Below the pieces are notes generated by a model that had not been told where the DNA came from, did no database searches, and was given only the letters and a program-made list of their open reading frames with translations. Positions 26,029 through 34,469 of a stretch of 64,000 nt of DNA are shown here, piece by piece. Source of the stretch: Protaetiibacter sp. (GTDB lineage Bacteria > Actinomycetota > Actinomycetes > Actinomycetales > Microbacteriaceae). Where the stretch lies: NCBI GenBank assembly GCA_030150265.1, contig JASLGG010000025.1:62001-126000 (forward strand). The letters are read 5' to 3'. Each line of letters starts with the position of its first letter. Position 1 is the first letter of the stretch. The position numbers and the translations under genes are program-made.

Positions 26029-28028
26029 GCGGGGCCGGCCTCCTCTTCCAGCCGCTCCGGATCGGGAACGTCACCGTCCCGAACCGGATCATGCAGACCG
26101 CGCACTCCAAGCAGTACTCCGACCGCGCCGAGACCGATCGCGAGACCGCCTACTACGTGCGTCGCGCCGAGGGCGGATGCGGGCTCTTCATCGCCGGCAA
26201 CCACCTCGTGCATCCCGCGGCATCCGTCCGCAACTTCGAGGACTCCTGGCGACCGGAGAGCGTCGCCGCCAACCGCCGCTGCACCGACGCGATCCACGAG
26301 GCCGGCTCCCGCGTCATCGTGCAGCTCAACCACCACGGCGCCCAGGCCCAGACCGAGGGGCCGGACGGCCCCCGCCCGGTTTTCGCACCGTCGCGACTGC
26401 TCTCGCCCTCGACCGGGATCGCGACGAAGGAGGCCGACGCTGCCGACATCCGCTCCTTCGTGGAGGGCTGGGCGCTCTCGGCCGAGCTCGCGCTCGAGGC
26501 CGGCTTCGACGGCGTCGAGATCCACATGGCGCACGGCTACCTGCTGCACCAGTTCCTCTCGCCGCTCTACAACGCGCGCACCGACGGCTACGGCGGCGAC
26601 CTCGAGGGCCGCACCCGATTCCCGCGCGAGGTGCTGCGCGCCGTGCGCGAGCGGGTCGGGGCGGATGCCACGGTCGGCATCCGGATCGTCGCGAACGAGT
26701 TCCATCCGGACGGGATGGATGCCGCAGAGCTCCGCGAGGTCGTCGCGGCGCTGCGGGCCGAGGCGAAGATCGACTTCCTCGATCTCGCGGCGGGCGGCTA
26801 CCACAACGTGCACTACGTGTTCCCGTCGTCGCCCATGCCGGTCGCCTGGCTCCGCGAGGAGACGGCGGCCATGAAGCACGCCAACCCCGACATCGCGGTG
26901 TTCGGGGTGGGTGCGGCGCACCGCGTGGAGGACGCCGAGGAGGTGCTGCGCTCGGGCGTCGCCGACATGGTGGCCCTCACCCGCGCGCAGATCGCCGACC
27001 CCGACCTCGGCGCGAAGCTGCGCGAGGGCCGCACCGACGAGATCCGCCACTGCATCCGCCTCAACCAGGGCTGCCTCGGCCGCGGGAGCCGCGGCCTGCC
27101 CGTCTCGTGCACGGTCAACCCGCGCGCGGGGCGCGAGCAGGAGCGCGGCCCGCTCGCACCGGCGGCGACGCCCGAGCGCTGGGTCGTCGCGGGCGGCGGA
27201 CCGGCCGGGATGCGTGCGGCCGTCGAGCTCGCGGGCCTCGGTCACGAGGTGCGCCTGTTCGAGCGCGCCGACCGCCTCGGGGGACAGCTCGAGCTCGCTC
27301 GGCGGGTTCCCGGCCGCGAGAGCGTCGGGCTGCTCGTCGACGACCTCGTGCGCGATCTCGCACGGACCGGCGTCGAGGTGTCGCTCGGCGTCGAGCTCGA
27401 CGCCGCGGCCCTCGCCGCCCTCGGCGCGGACGGCGTGGTCATCGCGACGGGCGCCACGGCCCCGAGCGGCTCGGGCGTCGCCCTCGGCGGAGCCTACTCC
27501 GGGGGCTTCCCGGCGCACGGCACGGTCGACGCCCTCGCGGCGCTCGCGGATGCGGCATCCCTCGGCTCGCGCATCGCCGTCGTGGACGCCGACGGCACCG
27601 CCTACGCCTCGGGCGTCGTGCTCTCGCTGCTCGCCGAGGTGGGGGAGCTCGAGTACCTCACGCCCGCCGAGACCGTCTTCCCGCACGTCGGGTCCGGCTA
27701 CGAGCGCCCGCTCCTGCTCGAGCGGCTCGCCGCGCATCCGGGCTTCCGGCGCCGCACCTCGGTGCGCGTCGAGCGGATCGACGACGGCCGGCTCGCGCTC
27801 GTCGACGTGCTGACCGGCGAGCGCACCGGGCTCGAGGGCATCGACGCCGTCGTCGCGATCGAGCCGCGCGCGGCCGTCCGTCCGCGCGGCCTCGAGCACG
27901 CCGCGGGCGTCGGCATGGGCGATCCCCGCCTCGTCGCGATCGGCGATGCGGTGAGCCCCCGCACGATCGACGCGGCGATCGCGGATGCCGTGGAGCTGGT
28001 CTACCTCGTCGCGACCCCCGTCGGCTGA
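26025..28028 (+). CDS. Old-yellow-enzyme/2,4-dienoyl-CoA-reductase-type flavoprotein with FAD/NAD domain
   Basis: A 667-residue oxidoreductase. The N-terminal TIM barrel (about 1-335) binds FMN (LFQPLRIGNVTVPNRI, HGYLLHQFLSPLYNARTDGYGG in part); the C-terminal half is a pyridine-nucleotide/FAD module (VVAGGGPAGMRAAVELAGLG). Between them the family has a 4Fe-4S site C-x2-C-x3-C-x11-C; here the residues are Cys343, Leu346, Cys350 and Cys362, so the second ligand is missing. GTG 26025 overlaps the prs stop by 4 bp. Likely reduces an enoyl substrate or demethylates an N-methyl amine; the substrate cannot be read from sequence. Confidence 0.85.
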   Translation: MSGAGLLFQPLRIGNVTVPNRIMQTAHSKQYSDRAETDRETAYYVRRAEGGCGLFIAGNHLVHPAASVRNFEDSWRPESVAANRRCTDAIHEAGSRVIVQLNHHGAQAQTEGPDGPRPVFAPSRLLSPSTGIATKEADAADIRSFVEGWALSAELALEAGFDGVEIHMAHGYLLHQFLSPLYNARTDGYGGDLEGRTRFPREVLRAVRERVGADATVGIRIVANEFHPDGMDAAELREVVAALRAEAKIDFLDLAAGGYHNVHYVFPSSPMPVAWLREETAAMKHANPDIAVFGVGAAHRVEDAEEVLRSGVADMVALTRAQIADPDLGAKLREGRTDEIRHCIRLNQGCLGRGSRGLPVSCTVNPRAGREQERGPLAPAATPERWVVAGGGPAGMRAAVELAGLGHEVRLFERADRLGGQLELARRVPGRESVGLLVDDLVRDLARTGVEVSLGVELDAAALAALGADGVVIATGATAPSGSGVALGGAYSGGFPAHGTVDALAALADAASLGSRIAVVDADGTAYASGVVLSLLAEVGELEYLTPAETVFPHVGSGYERPLLLERLAAHPGFRRRTSVRVERIDDGRLALVDVLTGERTGLEGIDAVVAIEPRAAVRPRGLEHAAGVGMGDPRLVAIGDAVSPRTIDAAIADAVELVYLVATPVG

Positions 28029-28055
28029 GCATCCGCACCGACCGCGTCTCCCTCG

Positions 28056-28112
28056 TGAGGGGTCGCGAAGTGCTCTCAACACGCCGGGTTGACGACGCTT
28101 TGCGACCCCTCA
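28056..28112. terminator. Long inverted repeat between convergent genes
   Basis: Arms TGAGGGGTCGC (28056-28066) and GCGACCCCTCA (28102-28112) are perfect complements; an inner stem TCAAC/GTTGA (28076-28092) closes over a 7-base loop. The 57-bp structure lies between the ends of the reductase (28028) and ptsI (28124) and can serve as a bidirectional terminator. Its form also suits a dispersed REP/MITE-like element. Confidence 0.65.
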
Positions 28113-28123
28113 GCGGAGTGGGG

Positions 28124-29785
28124 CTACTCCCCGGCGGCGCGCCGGGCCTCGGCCGCCGAGCGCGCCCCGAGCGCGAGCTGCGCCCGGCGCCGCGCCTCGG
28201 CGAGGTCGACGGCGGCGAGCTCCTCGCGCACGTCGCCGATCGCCGCGGGCGACATCGACAGGCTGGTCACGCCGAGCCCGACGAGCACCGCCGCGAGCGC
28301 GGGGTCCGCGGCCGCCTCGCCGCACACGCCCACCGGCTTGCCGGCCCTCCGGCCCGCCTCGGCCGCCGTCTGGACGAGCCGGAGCACGGCCGGATGCCAC
28401 GGATCCTGGTAGCGCGCCACCTCGCCGAGCTGGCGGTCGGCCGCGAGGGTGTACTGCGTGAGGTCGTTGGTGCCGATGCTCAGGAAGTCGCAGCACTCGA
28501 GCAGCTGATCCGCGAGCAGCGCGGCCGAGGGCACCTCGACCATCACGCCCACGGTCGTCACGCCGCAGGAGCGCGCGATCCGGGCGAAGTACTCGGCGTC
28601 CTCGACGTCGGCGACCATCGGCGCCATCACCCAGAGCTCGGCGGAGGTGCCGGCCTGCGCAGCCACGAGGGCGTCCAGCTGGGTGCGCAGCAGGTCCTCC
28701 GAGGCCCGCAGGGCGCGGAGCCCCCGTACGCCGAGCGCGGGGTTGGGCTCGGCGGCGACGTTCAGGAAGCCGAGCGGCTTGTCGGCCCCGGCGTCGAGCA
28801 CCCGCACGACCACCTTCCGCCCGGGGAAGGCGCCGAGCAGCTCGGCGTAGCTCGCGCGGAGCTCCTCGGTGCGGGGCGCGTCGGACCGGTCGAGGAACGC
28901 GAGCTCCGTGCGGTAGAGGCCGACGCCTTCCGCACCGGTCTCGAGGGCTGCCGACGCCTCCGCGGGGTCGCCGAGGTTCGCCAGCAGCGGCACGGCGACG
29001 CCGTCGGCGGTGCGTCCGGGGTGGATGGGGCGGGGGCCGGCGGTCGCGCGGTGGGCGATCGCCTCGCGCACCCGCGCGAGCTCCGCCTCGCCGGGGTCGG
29101 GCCGCACCTCGCCGTTCGCCGCATCCACGACCACGACCCGCCCGTCCTGCAGGGCCGCGGCCCCGGGGGCGCCCACGACCGCGGGCAGCGACTTCGCTCG
29201 CGCGATGATCGCGGTGTGCGAGGTCGGGCCGCCCTGCTCGGTGACGATGGCGAGCACCTGGGCGGCGTCGAGCAGCGCGGTGTCGGCGGGGGCGAGATCC
29301 TCCGCCACGAGCACGTACGGTTCGGGCGAGCGCGGGATGCCCGGAGACGCCACCCCGCGGAGGCGGGCGCGCACCCGGTTGTCGAGGTCCGCCAGGTCCG
29401 ACGCGCGCTCGGCGTGGTAGCCGCCGAGGCTCTCGAGCATCCGCCGGAAGTGCGCGAACGCCTCCCACACCGCGCGCTCCGCCGACCGTCCCTCGCGGAT
29501 GCGGTCGGCCACGTCGTCGAGCAGGGCCGGATCGGCGACCTGGTCGGCGAGGGCGTCGAGCACCTCGCGCGCCGTCCCGTCGGCCGCCTCACCGCGAGCG
29601 CGCAGCTCGGCGGCGACTCCCTCGGCCGCCGCCTCGACCGCGGCGACGGCGGTGGCGGCATCCTGCTCGGGGCCCGCGTCGGCGGGCTCGGGCAGCGGCG
29701 CCGACATCCGGATCACGGGGCCCGCGGCCACCCCCCGGCCGATGCCGGTGCCGGTGATGACGGCGGAGCCGGACGCCCCGCTCAC
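28124..29785 (-). CDS. ptsI: PTS enzyme I (phosphoenolpyruvate-protein phosphotransferase)
   Basis: First protein of the phosphotransferase relay: takes phosphate from PEP on a histidine and passes it to HPr. 553 residues, close to the family norm of about 570. The phosphohistidine motif GGPTSHTAIIAR puts the active His at 190; the PEP-binding C-terminal barrel includes GLYRTELAFLDR, FLSIGTNDLTQYTLA and the VCGEAAADP block with the catalytic cysteine. GTG 29785 overlaps the HPr stop (GTGA). It is the last gene of an operon that also carries HPr and sugar-specific EIIA, EIIB and EIIC. Confidence 0.95.
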   Translation of the reverse strand: MSGASGSAVITGTGIGRGVAAGPVIRMSAPLPEPADAGPEQDAATAVAAVEAAAEGVAAELRARGEAADGTAREVLDALADQVADPALLDDVADRIREGRSAERAVWEAFAHFRRMLESLGGYHAERASDLADLDNRVRARLRGVASPGIPRSPEPYVLVAEDLAPADTALLDAAQVLAIVTEQGGPTSHTAIIARAKSLPAVVGAPGAAALQDGRVVVVDAANGEVRPDPGEAELARVREAIAHRATAGPRPIHPGRTADGVAVPLLANLGDPAEASAALETGAEGVGLYRTELAFLDRSDAPRTEELRASYAELLGAFPGRKVVVRVLDAGADKPLGFLNVAAEPNPALGVRGLRALRASEDLLRTQLDALVAAQAGTSAELWVMAPMVADVEDAEYFARIARSCGVTTVGVMVEVPSAALLADQLLECCDFLSIGTNDLTQYTLAADRQLGEVARYQDPWHPAVLRLVQTAAEAGRRAGKPVGVCGEAAADPALAAVLVGLGVTSLSMSPAAIGDVREELAAVDLAEARRRAQLALGARSAAEARRAAGE

Positions 29786-30051
29786 GCGTCGAGTTCGCTC
29801 TCGAGCAGACGTGCCAGCTCGCCGAGCTGCGCCTCCGCCCCCGCGGCGTCCGACTCGAGCACCACCTCGTCGCCGTGCACGACGCCGAGCGACATCACGA
29901 GCAGCGGGCTCGCGGCGTTCACCGACTCGCCACCGGGTCGTCCGATCGTCACGGGGATGCCTGCGGCCTTCACCGCGCGGGTGAAGATGCTCACCGGGCG
30001 GGCGTGCAGGCCGATGCGGGATGCGACGACGGCGTGGACTCGGGATGACAT
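29782..30051 (-). CDS. ptsH: PTS phosphocarrier protein HPr
   Basis: Small phosphocarrier (89 residues) between enzyme I and EIIA. The active-site motif GLHARPVSIF puts the phosphohistidine at residue 16; NAASPLLVMSLGV is the second conserved block, with a serine at the position that is regulatory in Firmicutes (no HPr kinase is expected in Actinobacteria). ATG 30051 gives the standard length; a longer in-frame extension upstream is not needed. It is coupled to ptsI by a 4-bp overlap. Confidence 0.95.
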   Translation of the reverse strand: MSSRVHAVVASRIGLHARPVSIFTRAVKAAGIPVTIGRPGGESVNAASPLLVMSLGVVHGDEVVLESDAAGAEAQLGELARLLESELDA

Positions 30052-30086
30052 GGGGCGGCTCCGGGGGTCGTGAGGGGCGGGGATGG

Positions 30087-30521
30087 TCAGGATGCGGATG
30101 TCGTCGACGCTGGCCGGGACGCGATCGCGTCGCGGGCGAGCTCGTCGAGGGTGATCATCCGGGGCAGGCTGTCGGCGGTCACCCGGCGCGGCCACAGGCC
30201 CCAGCGACCCGCGGCGAGGGCGCCCTCGCCCGTCTCCCGGACGATGGCCTCCCAGTCGAGGCGCTCCGCGAGCTTCGCCCGCACCTTCGGGGAGCGGGCG
30301 GCGGATGCCGGCTCGCGGCGGACGGCGTCGAGCCCCCAGAGGATCTTCGATGCCGCGCTCACGGCGGCCCGGCGGTACGGACGGAGGCGCAGATGCCAGA
30401 CCAGCAGCGCGACGCCGTAGGCGATCACGACGAGGTTGATGGGCAGCGAGTACTGCACGTAGAAGTCGAGCACGGGCCGGCCCCAGGAGCCGAAGAGGTT
30501 GTCGATCACCCAGTCGCTCAT
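30087..30521 (-). CDS. Small membrane-anchored protein of unknown function within the PTS operon
   Basis: A 144-residue protein. One membrane span at about residues 27-45 (LPINLVVIAYGVALLVWHL) follows an amphipathic N-terminus (MSDWVIDNLFGSWGRPVLDF); the rest is a basic cytoplasmic tail. No family was recognised. ATG 30521 overlaps the EIIA stop (ATGA), and HPr follows 35 bp downstream, so it is a true operon member. It could be an accessory subunit of the EIIC permease or a scaffold for EIIA/HPr; this is inference. Confidence 0.7.
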   Translation of the reverse strand: MSDWVIDNLFGSWGRPVLDFYVQYSLPINLVVIAYGVALLVWHLRLRPYRRAAVSAASKILWGLDAVRREPASAARSPKVRAKLAERLDWEAIVRETGEGALAAGRWGLWPRRVTADSLPRMITLDELARDAIASRPASTTSAS

Positions 30522-30994
30522 GCGGGCACCTCCCCGGCGGCGAGCGCGGCGATGACCGCCTCCGGGCTGCGCGCGTCGAGCGTCGCCTGCACGAGCTCGC
30601 CGTCCTGCAGCAGCCGGGTGAGCGCGCGGAGGGTCTGGATCTGGCTGGCGCCGTCGGTCAGCGCGAGGAAGACGACGAGCCGCACCGGCACCGACTCGTC
30701 GGGGTCGTCCATGCGCCGGAAGGGCACCGGCTGCGCGAAGGTGGCGATCGCGATCGCCGGCGTGACCGCGAACTCGGGGTTGGCGTGGGGGATCGCGACG
30801 TTCGCCGGCCCGTCGAGGGCGAGCCCGGTCGGGAACTCCTCCTCGCGGGCGAGGGCCGCCGCGACGATGCCGGGTGCGGCGAGCCCGGCGTCCACGAGGG
30901 ATCGCGCGAGCACGCCGATCGCCTCCTCCGCGGTGGCGGCGGCGGGGGAGATCGCGACCAGCTCGGGGCGGATGAGGGTGGAGAGGCCGCTCAT
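30518..30994 (-). CDS. PTS sugar transporter EIIA (fructose/mannitol-fold, Sgc/Gat type)
   Basis: Cytoplasmic phosphocarrier between HPr and EIIB, 158 residues. The conserved PTS_EIIA_2 motif GPANVAIPHANPEF gives the phosphohistidine His70; upstream EEEFPTGLAL is also typical. ATG 30994 overlaps the stop of the epimerase gene (ATGA). Together with the EIIB at 33219 and EIIC at 31716 it makes a galactitol-family permease; by gene company it corresponds to SgcA. Confidence 0.9.
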   Translation of the reverse strand: MSGLSTLIRPELVAISPAAATAEEAIGVLARSLVDAGLAAPGIVAAALAREEEFPTGLALDGPANVAIPHANPEFAVTPAIAIATFAQPVPFRRMDDPDESVPVRLVVFLALTDGASQIQTLRALTRLLQDGELVQATLDARSPEAVIAALAAGEVPA

Positions 30995-31653
30995 GGCGTT
31001 CCTTTCGAGATGCGGGCGACGAGGGAGGGGAGCTCGGCGGAGGCGAAGAGCGCGCGGCCGACCACGACCGCGTCGGCGCCGGCGCGGGCCACGGCATCCG
31101 CGTTCCCGGCCGAGACGCCGCCGTCGACGACGACGCGGGCGCCCATCGCGCGAGCCTCGGCGGCGACGGCCGCGACGTCGGCGAGCGCGGATTCCAGGAA
31201 CGGGGCCGAGCCGCGCTCCGGCTCGGTGGTGAGCAGCAGCACCTCGTCGAGGTGGGGGGCGAGGTTGGCGAGCGACGGCGCGCCGCTCGCGGGGTTCACG
31301 GCGAGGGAGGCGCGCCAGCCGCGCTCCTTGACGAGAGCGAGCACCCGCCGCGGGTAGCGGGTCGACTCGAGGTGCACGGCGACCGTGCGGAGCGCGCGGT
31401 CGCCGAGGAGCTCGAGCATCCCCTCGGGGTCGGACACCATGAGGTGCACGTCGACGGGCAGCCCGCCCCAGCGGAGCACCGCATCCGCGATGCGCACGCC
31501 GAGGTTGAACTCGGGCACGAAGACGCCGTCCTCGAGGTCGATGTGGATGCTCTCGACGCCGGCGTCGCGGAGGCGGTCGAGCTCCTGCTCGAGCCGCAGC
31601 AGCTCGGCGGTCACGATCGACGCGCTCACCTGGAGCGGGGGTCGGGTCGGCAT
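30991..31653 (-). CDS. Ribulose-phosphate 3-epimerase-family enzyme (SgcE-like)
   Basis: TIM-barrel sugar-phosphate epimerase of 220 residues. Family landmarks are VSASIVTAEL, the metal-binding IHIDLEDGVFVPEF, VDVHLMVSDPE, and the C-terminal VVVDGGVSAGNADAV and GADAVVVGRALF phosphate-binding loops. The second-strand motif is DLEDG instead of the DVMDG of housekeeping Rpe, arguing for a specialised ketose-phosphate substrate such as allulose-6-phosphate. It is coupled to EIIA by ATGA. It probably converts the sugar phosphate delivered by the PTS into a central-metabolism intermediate. Confidence 0.88.
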   Translation of the reverse strand: MPTRPPLQVSASIVTAELLRLEQELDRLRDAGVESIHIDLEDGVFVPEFNLGVRIADAVLRWGGLPVDVHLMVSDPEGMLELLGDRALRTVAVHLESTRYPRRVLALVKERGWRASLAVNPASGAPSLANLAPHLDEVLLLTTEPERGSAPFLESALADVAAVAAEARAMGARVVVDGGVSAGNADAVARAGADAVVVGRALFASAELPSLVARISKGTP

Positions 31654-31682
31654 GCGGCCTGGTCCTTCGGTGCGGGGCGGAG

Positions 31683-31710
31683 GGAGGGGCGCCGCGGACG
31701 GCGCCCCTCC
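31683..31710. terminator. Strong intercistronic hairpin after the EIIC gene
   Basis: Perfect 12-bp stem GGAGGGGCGCCG / CGGCGCCCCTCC with a 4-base loop, in the 62-bp gap between EIIC and the epimerase. No T-tract, so it probably attenuates transcription or stabilises the upstream message rather than ending the operon. Confidence 0.6.
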
Positions 31711-31715
31711 ACGGG

Positions 31716-33188
31716 TCACTTCTTCGTCGAGGCGGGAGGCTCGCCGGAGGAGGTCTCCACCGACCCCGTCCCGGCCGCGGCCATCGCCGCCACGGGCTCG
31801 CCCGCGGCGTTGACCAGCACCGGCAGCAGGCGCTCGCCGAGCGGGAAGCGCTGCTTGAGGAAGTACAGCAGCACGAGGAACGCCAGCGAGACGACGATCG
31901 CGATCACCACGGGGGTCTGGAAGAGGTAGTAGAACCCGTAGGAGAGCGGCACCGAGCCGTCGCTCATGACCGTGAACGAGCTGTAGCCGCTCGGGAAGTC
32001 GATCGACGTCGACGAGGCGACCATCTGGGTGACCGCGGGGGCGATCTGGGTGCAGAACCAGAGGCCGATGCCCATCACGATCGCGCCGAGGATGACCGTC
32101 AGGATCACGTCGCCGCCCACGAGCGGCACGAGCAGCGCCGCGACGAACACGCCGTCGGCGAGGTCGACGAAGGGCAGCGTCTGGTTGCCGAGCGGCACGA
32201 GCGCGAGCGAGAGCAGGATCTCGACCGGGACCATGAGCAGGCCCGCCGCGATGACGGCCGGGCTTCCCACGAGCACCGCCGCGTCGAGGCCGATGTAAAC
32301 CTGGCGCCCGGCGAACCGCTTGCTCATGAACTGGCGGGCGGCCACCGCGATAGGGGTGAGGCCCTCCATCAGGATCGCCACCATGCGCGGGATGAGCAGC
32401 ATGACGGCCGCGATCGTGATGGCGGTCGTGAGCGCGGCCGCGACATCCTGCCCGGCGGCGAAGCCGAGGATGAGGCCGATGATGAAGCCGAGCACCATGG
32501 GCTCGCCGAGGAGGCCGAGCTTGCGGCGGGTCGTGTCGGGGTTGAGCTTCATCTGGCGCAGGCCCGGGATCTTGCGCAGCAGCAGCGCGAACGGCACGGC
32601 CAGCATCATATAGCCGGCCGACTGCAGGTGGGGGATCGAGATGCCGGGCATCCCGTAGTACTTCTCGACGAGCGGGGCCGACCAGTCGGCGAGGAACAGT
32701 GCGGCCACGAAGGCGACGATGGCTGCGAAGAGCGCGATCCAGAAGTTGTTGGTGACGAACTGCACGAGCGCGCCGACGAAGGCGATGTGCCAGAAGTTCC
32801 ACAGGTCGACGTCGAGCGTCTTGGTCGCGCGCACGAGGAGCAGGATCACGTTGAGCACGAGGCCGATCGGGATGATGAGGTAGCCGATCGGAGAGCCGAA
32901 GGCGAGCGACGAGGCGGCGGGCCAGCCGATGTCGATCACGTGGAGGCCCGTGCCGGTGTTCTTCGCGAAGGCCTCGCCGATCGCGGAGACCGTGCTGCCG
33001 AGGAGGCCGACGGTGAGGAAGATGCCGACGAAGCCGACGGCGACGGTGAGGCCGCTGCGGATGGCGGCGCCGATCCTCATCCGGAGGATGAGCCCCAGGA
33101 TGATGATGATGACGGGGAGGACGACGGTCGGGCCGAGAGTGTTGAGGAAGTCGCCGACGGCGGCGAGTATCGTCTGGAAATCTGGCAT
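31716..33188 (-). CDS. PTS sugar transporter EIIC (galactitol family, Sgc/Gat type)
   Basis: Membrane channel of the PTS permease, 490 residues with about 11-12 hydrophobic spans. Galactitol-family features include PVIIIILGLILRMRIGAAIRSGL near residue 25 (partial), IGWPAASSLAFGSPIG, and a GNQTLPFVDLADG loop near residue 330. The C-terminal 30 residues are a low-complexity cytoplasmic tail. It translocates a hexitol or related sugar while EIIB phosphorylates it. It lies 30 bp after EIIB in the same operon. Confidence 0.92.
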   Translation of the reverse strand: MPDFQTILAAVGDFLNTLGPTVVLPVIIIILGLILRMRIGAAIRSGLTVAVGFVGIFLTVGLLGSTVSAIGEAFAKNTGTGLHVIDIGWPAASSLAFGSPIGYLIIPIGLVLNVILLLVRATKTLDVDLWNFWHIAFVGALVQFVTNNFWIALFAAIVAFVAALFLADWSAPLVEKYYGMPGISIPHLQSAGYMMLAVPFALLLRKIPGLRQMKLNPDTTRRKLGLLGEPMVLGFIIGLILGFAAGQDVAAALTTAITIAAVMLLIPRMVAILMEGLTPIAVAARQFMSKRFAGRQVYIGLDAAVLVGSPAVIAAGLLMVPVEILLSLALVPLGNQTLPFVDLADGVFVAALLVPLVGGDVILTVILGAIVMGIGLWFCTQIAPAVTQMVASSTSIDFPSGYSSFTVMSDGSVPLSYGFYYLFQTPVVIAIVVSLAFLVLLYFLKQRFPLGERLLPVLVNAAGEPVAAMAAAGTGSVETSSGEPPASTKK

Positions 33189-33218
33189 TGTCAGGCTTTC
33201 TGCTGGGTGGTTGCGGGT

Positions 33219-33509
33219 TTAGCGGGGTTCCGTCAGCGCCGTCTTGATCTGCTCGAGAGCGGCGTCTTCGCCGATCCCGGTCAGGAAGGGGACGCCGCTG
33301 ACGACCGGCACGACCTCCGCGAACTCCGGCGGCATGCCGGTGGTCGCGACGATCAGGTCGGCTTCGATGCGGTCGGCGGAGAGCTCGCCGACGCGCGCCT
33401 GCGTGAAGGTGGCGGGGATGCCTTGTGAGCTCAGGAAGTCCTCCACGCGCATGCGCACCATGGTCGAGGTGGCGATTCCGGTCGCGCAGACGATGTAGAT
33501 CTTCTTCAC
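33219..33509 (-). CDS. PTS sugar transporter EIIB (galactitol family)
   Basis: Phosphocysteine carrier of 96 residues that hands phosphate from EIIA to the sugar in the EIIC channel. The active-site loop is VCATGIATSTMV with Cys8; the remainder follows the Rossmann-like PTS_IIB fold (DLIVATTGMPPEF). It lies between the DeoR gene and EIIC, with short spacers on both sides, consistent with one transcript. Confidence 0.92.
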   Translation of the reverse strand: MKKIYIVCATGIATSTMVRMRVEDFLSSQGIPATFTQARVGELSADRIEADLIVATTGMPPEFAEVVPVVSGVPFLTGIGEDAALEQIKTALTEPR

Positions 33510-33552
33510 GGTTGCGATCCTGTTCCTTGTGGGTGGGTGAGCCGGGGGCGGG

Positions 33553-34338
33553 TCAGTCCTCGGCGACGACGTGGACCTCGTGCCCGCGCTCGGCGAGGCC
33601 GGCGAGCACTTCGGCGGGTGCGGTGCGGTCGGTGACGAAGGCGTCGACGGCGTCGAGCGCGCCGACCGTGGCGAACATGGTGCGCCCGAACTTCGCCCCG
33701 TGCGCGAGCACGTAGACGTTGCTCGCCGACCTCAGCAGCTCGCGCTTCACGAGCGCGTCCTCGACGTTGTAGTCGGTGAGCCCGTCGTCGAGATGCACGC
33801 CGCCGATGCCGAGGAAGGCCTTGTCGACGTGGAACTCGCGGTAGGTGCGCTGGGCGAGGTCGCCGACCATCGAGAGCTCCCCGGGGCGGGTCTCGCCGCC
33901 GGTGATGATGAGCCGGCAGTCGCGCCCGATGCCCTGGCCGTCGATGACGTGCTGGGCCACGGGCAGGCTCGAGGTGATGATGGTGAGGTTGCGACGCTGC
34001 GCGAGGAGCGGCGCGAGCGCGAGCACGGTGCTGCCGACGTCGAGCGCGACGCTGTCGCCGTCGTCGATGAAGGAGAGCGCCCGCTCGGCGATCGCCTCCT
34101 TGGTGGAGCGCTCCTGGATGGAGCGGAGCGAGAACGGCGGCTCGTAGGCCCGGCCCTCGGCGGAGATGGCGCCGCCGTGCACGCGACGGAGCAGCCCGAT
34201 GCGATCCATCTCGGCGAGATCGCGGCGGATGGTCATCTCGGACGTCTCGAAGCGCTTGCAGAGGTCGGCGACGGTCACCTCGCCGTTCGCGGCCAGATGC
34301 TCGACGATCAGGGCCTGACGCTTGAGCCTGTTCACCAT
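33553..34338 (-). CDS. DeoR-family repressor of the PTS locus
   Basis: Sugar-phosphate-responsive repressor of 261 residues. The N-terminal HTH reads VADLCKRFETSEMTIRRDLAEM (partial) with the following GLLRRVHGGA wing; the C-terminal DeoRC domain has SVALDVGSTVLALAPLL and GGETRPGELSMVG. ATG 34338 or the next codon GTG 34335 is the start: GAGG lies six bases before the GTG but almost touches the ATG, favouring GTG. It is the first gene of the PTS operon and divergent from the SgcQ-like gene; a perfect inverted repeat between them is its likely operator. Confidence 0.9.
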   Translation of the reverse strand: MVNRLKRQALIVEHLAANGEVTVADLCKRFETSEMTIRRDLAEMDRIGLLRRVHGGAISAEGRAYEPPFSLRSIQERSTKEAIAERALSFIDDGDSVALDVGSTVLALAPLLAQRRNLTIITSSLPVAQHVIDGQGIGRDCRLIITGGETRPGELSMVGDLAQRTYREFHVDKAFLGIGGVHLDDGLTDYNVEDALVKRELLRSASNVYVLAHGAKFGRTMFATVGALDAVDAFVTDRTAPAEVLAGLAERGHEVHVVAED

Positions 34339-34365
34339 CCACCTCGTTGTGTTCGAATGCGTGCG

Positions 34366-34411
34366 ACCAAACATACAAGGTGTTTGGTTTCGTGCGCAAT
34401 CCTGCTAGCTT
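34366..34411 (+). promoter_or_regulatory. Inverted-repeat operator overlapping the promoter of the SgcQ-like gene
   Basis: ACCAAACA (34366-34373), 7-base spacer, TGTTTGGT (34381-34388): a perfect 8-bp inverted repeat in an A/T-richer gap. TTTGGT (34383-34388) and TAGCTT (34406-34411), spaced 17 bp, form a plausible promoter for the plus-strand gene, so a repressor on the repeat would block the -35. DeoR is the obvious candidate. Confidence 0.6.
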
Positions 34412-34469
34412 CTGTTCGCATCCAGCGGTTTCGACCGAGCACAACGAGAGACAAGAGGACCTGATCGAC

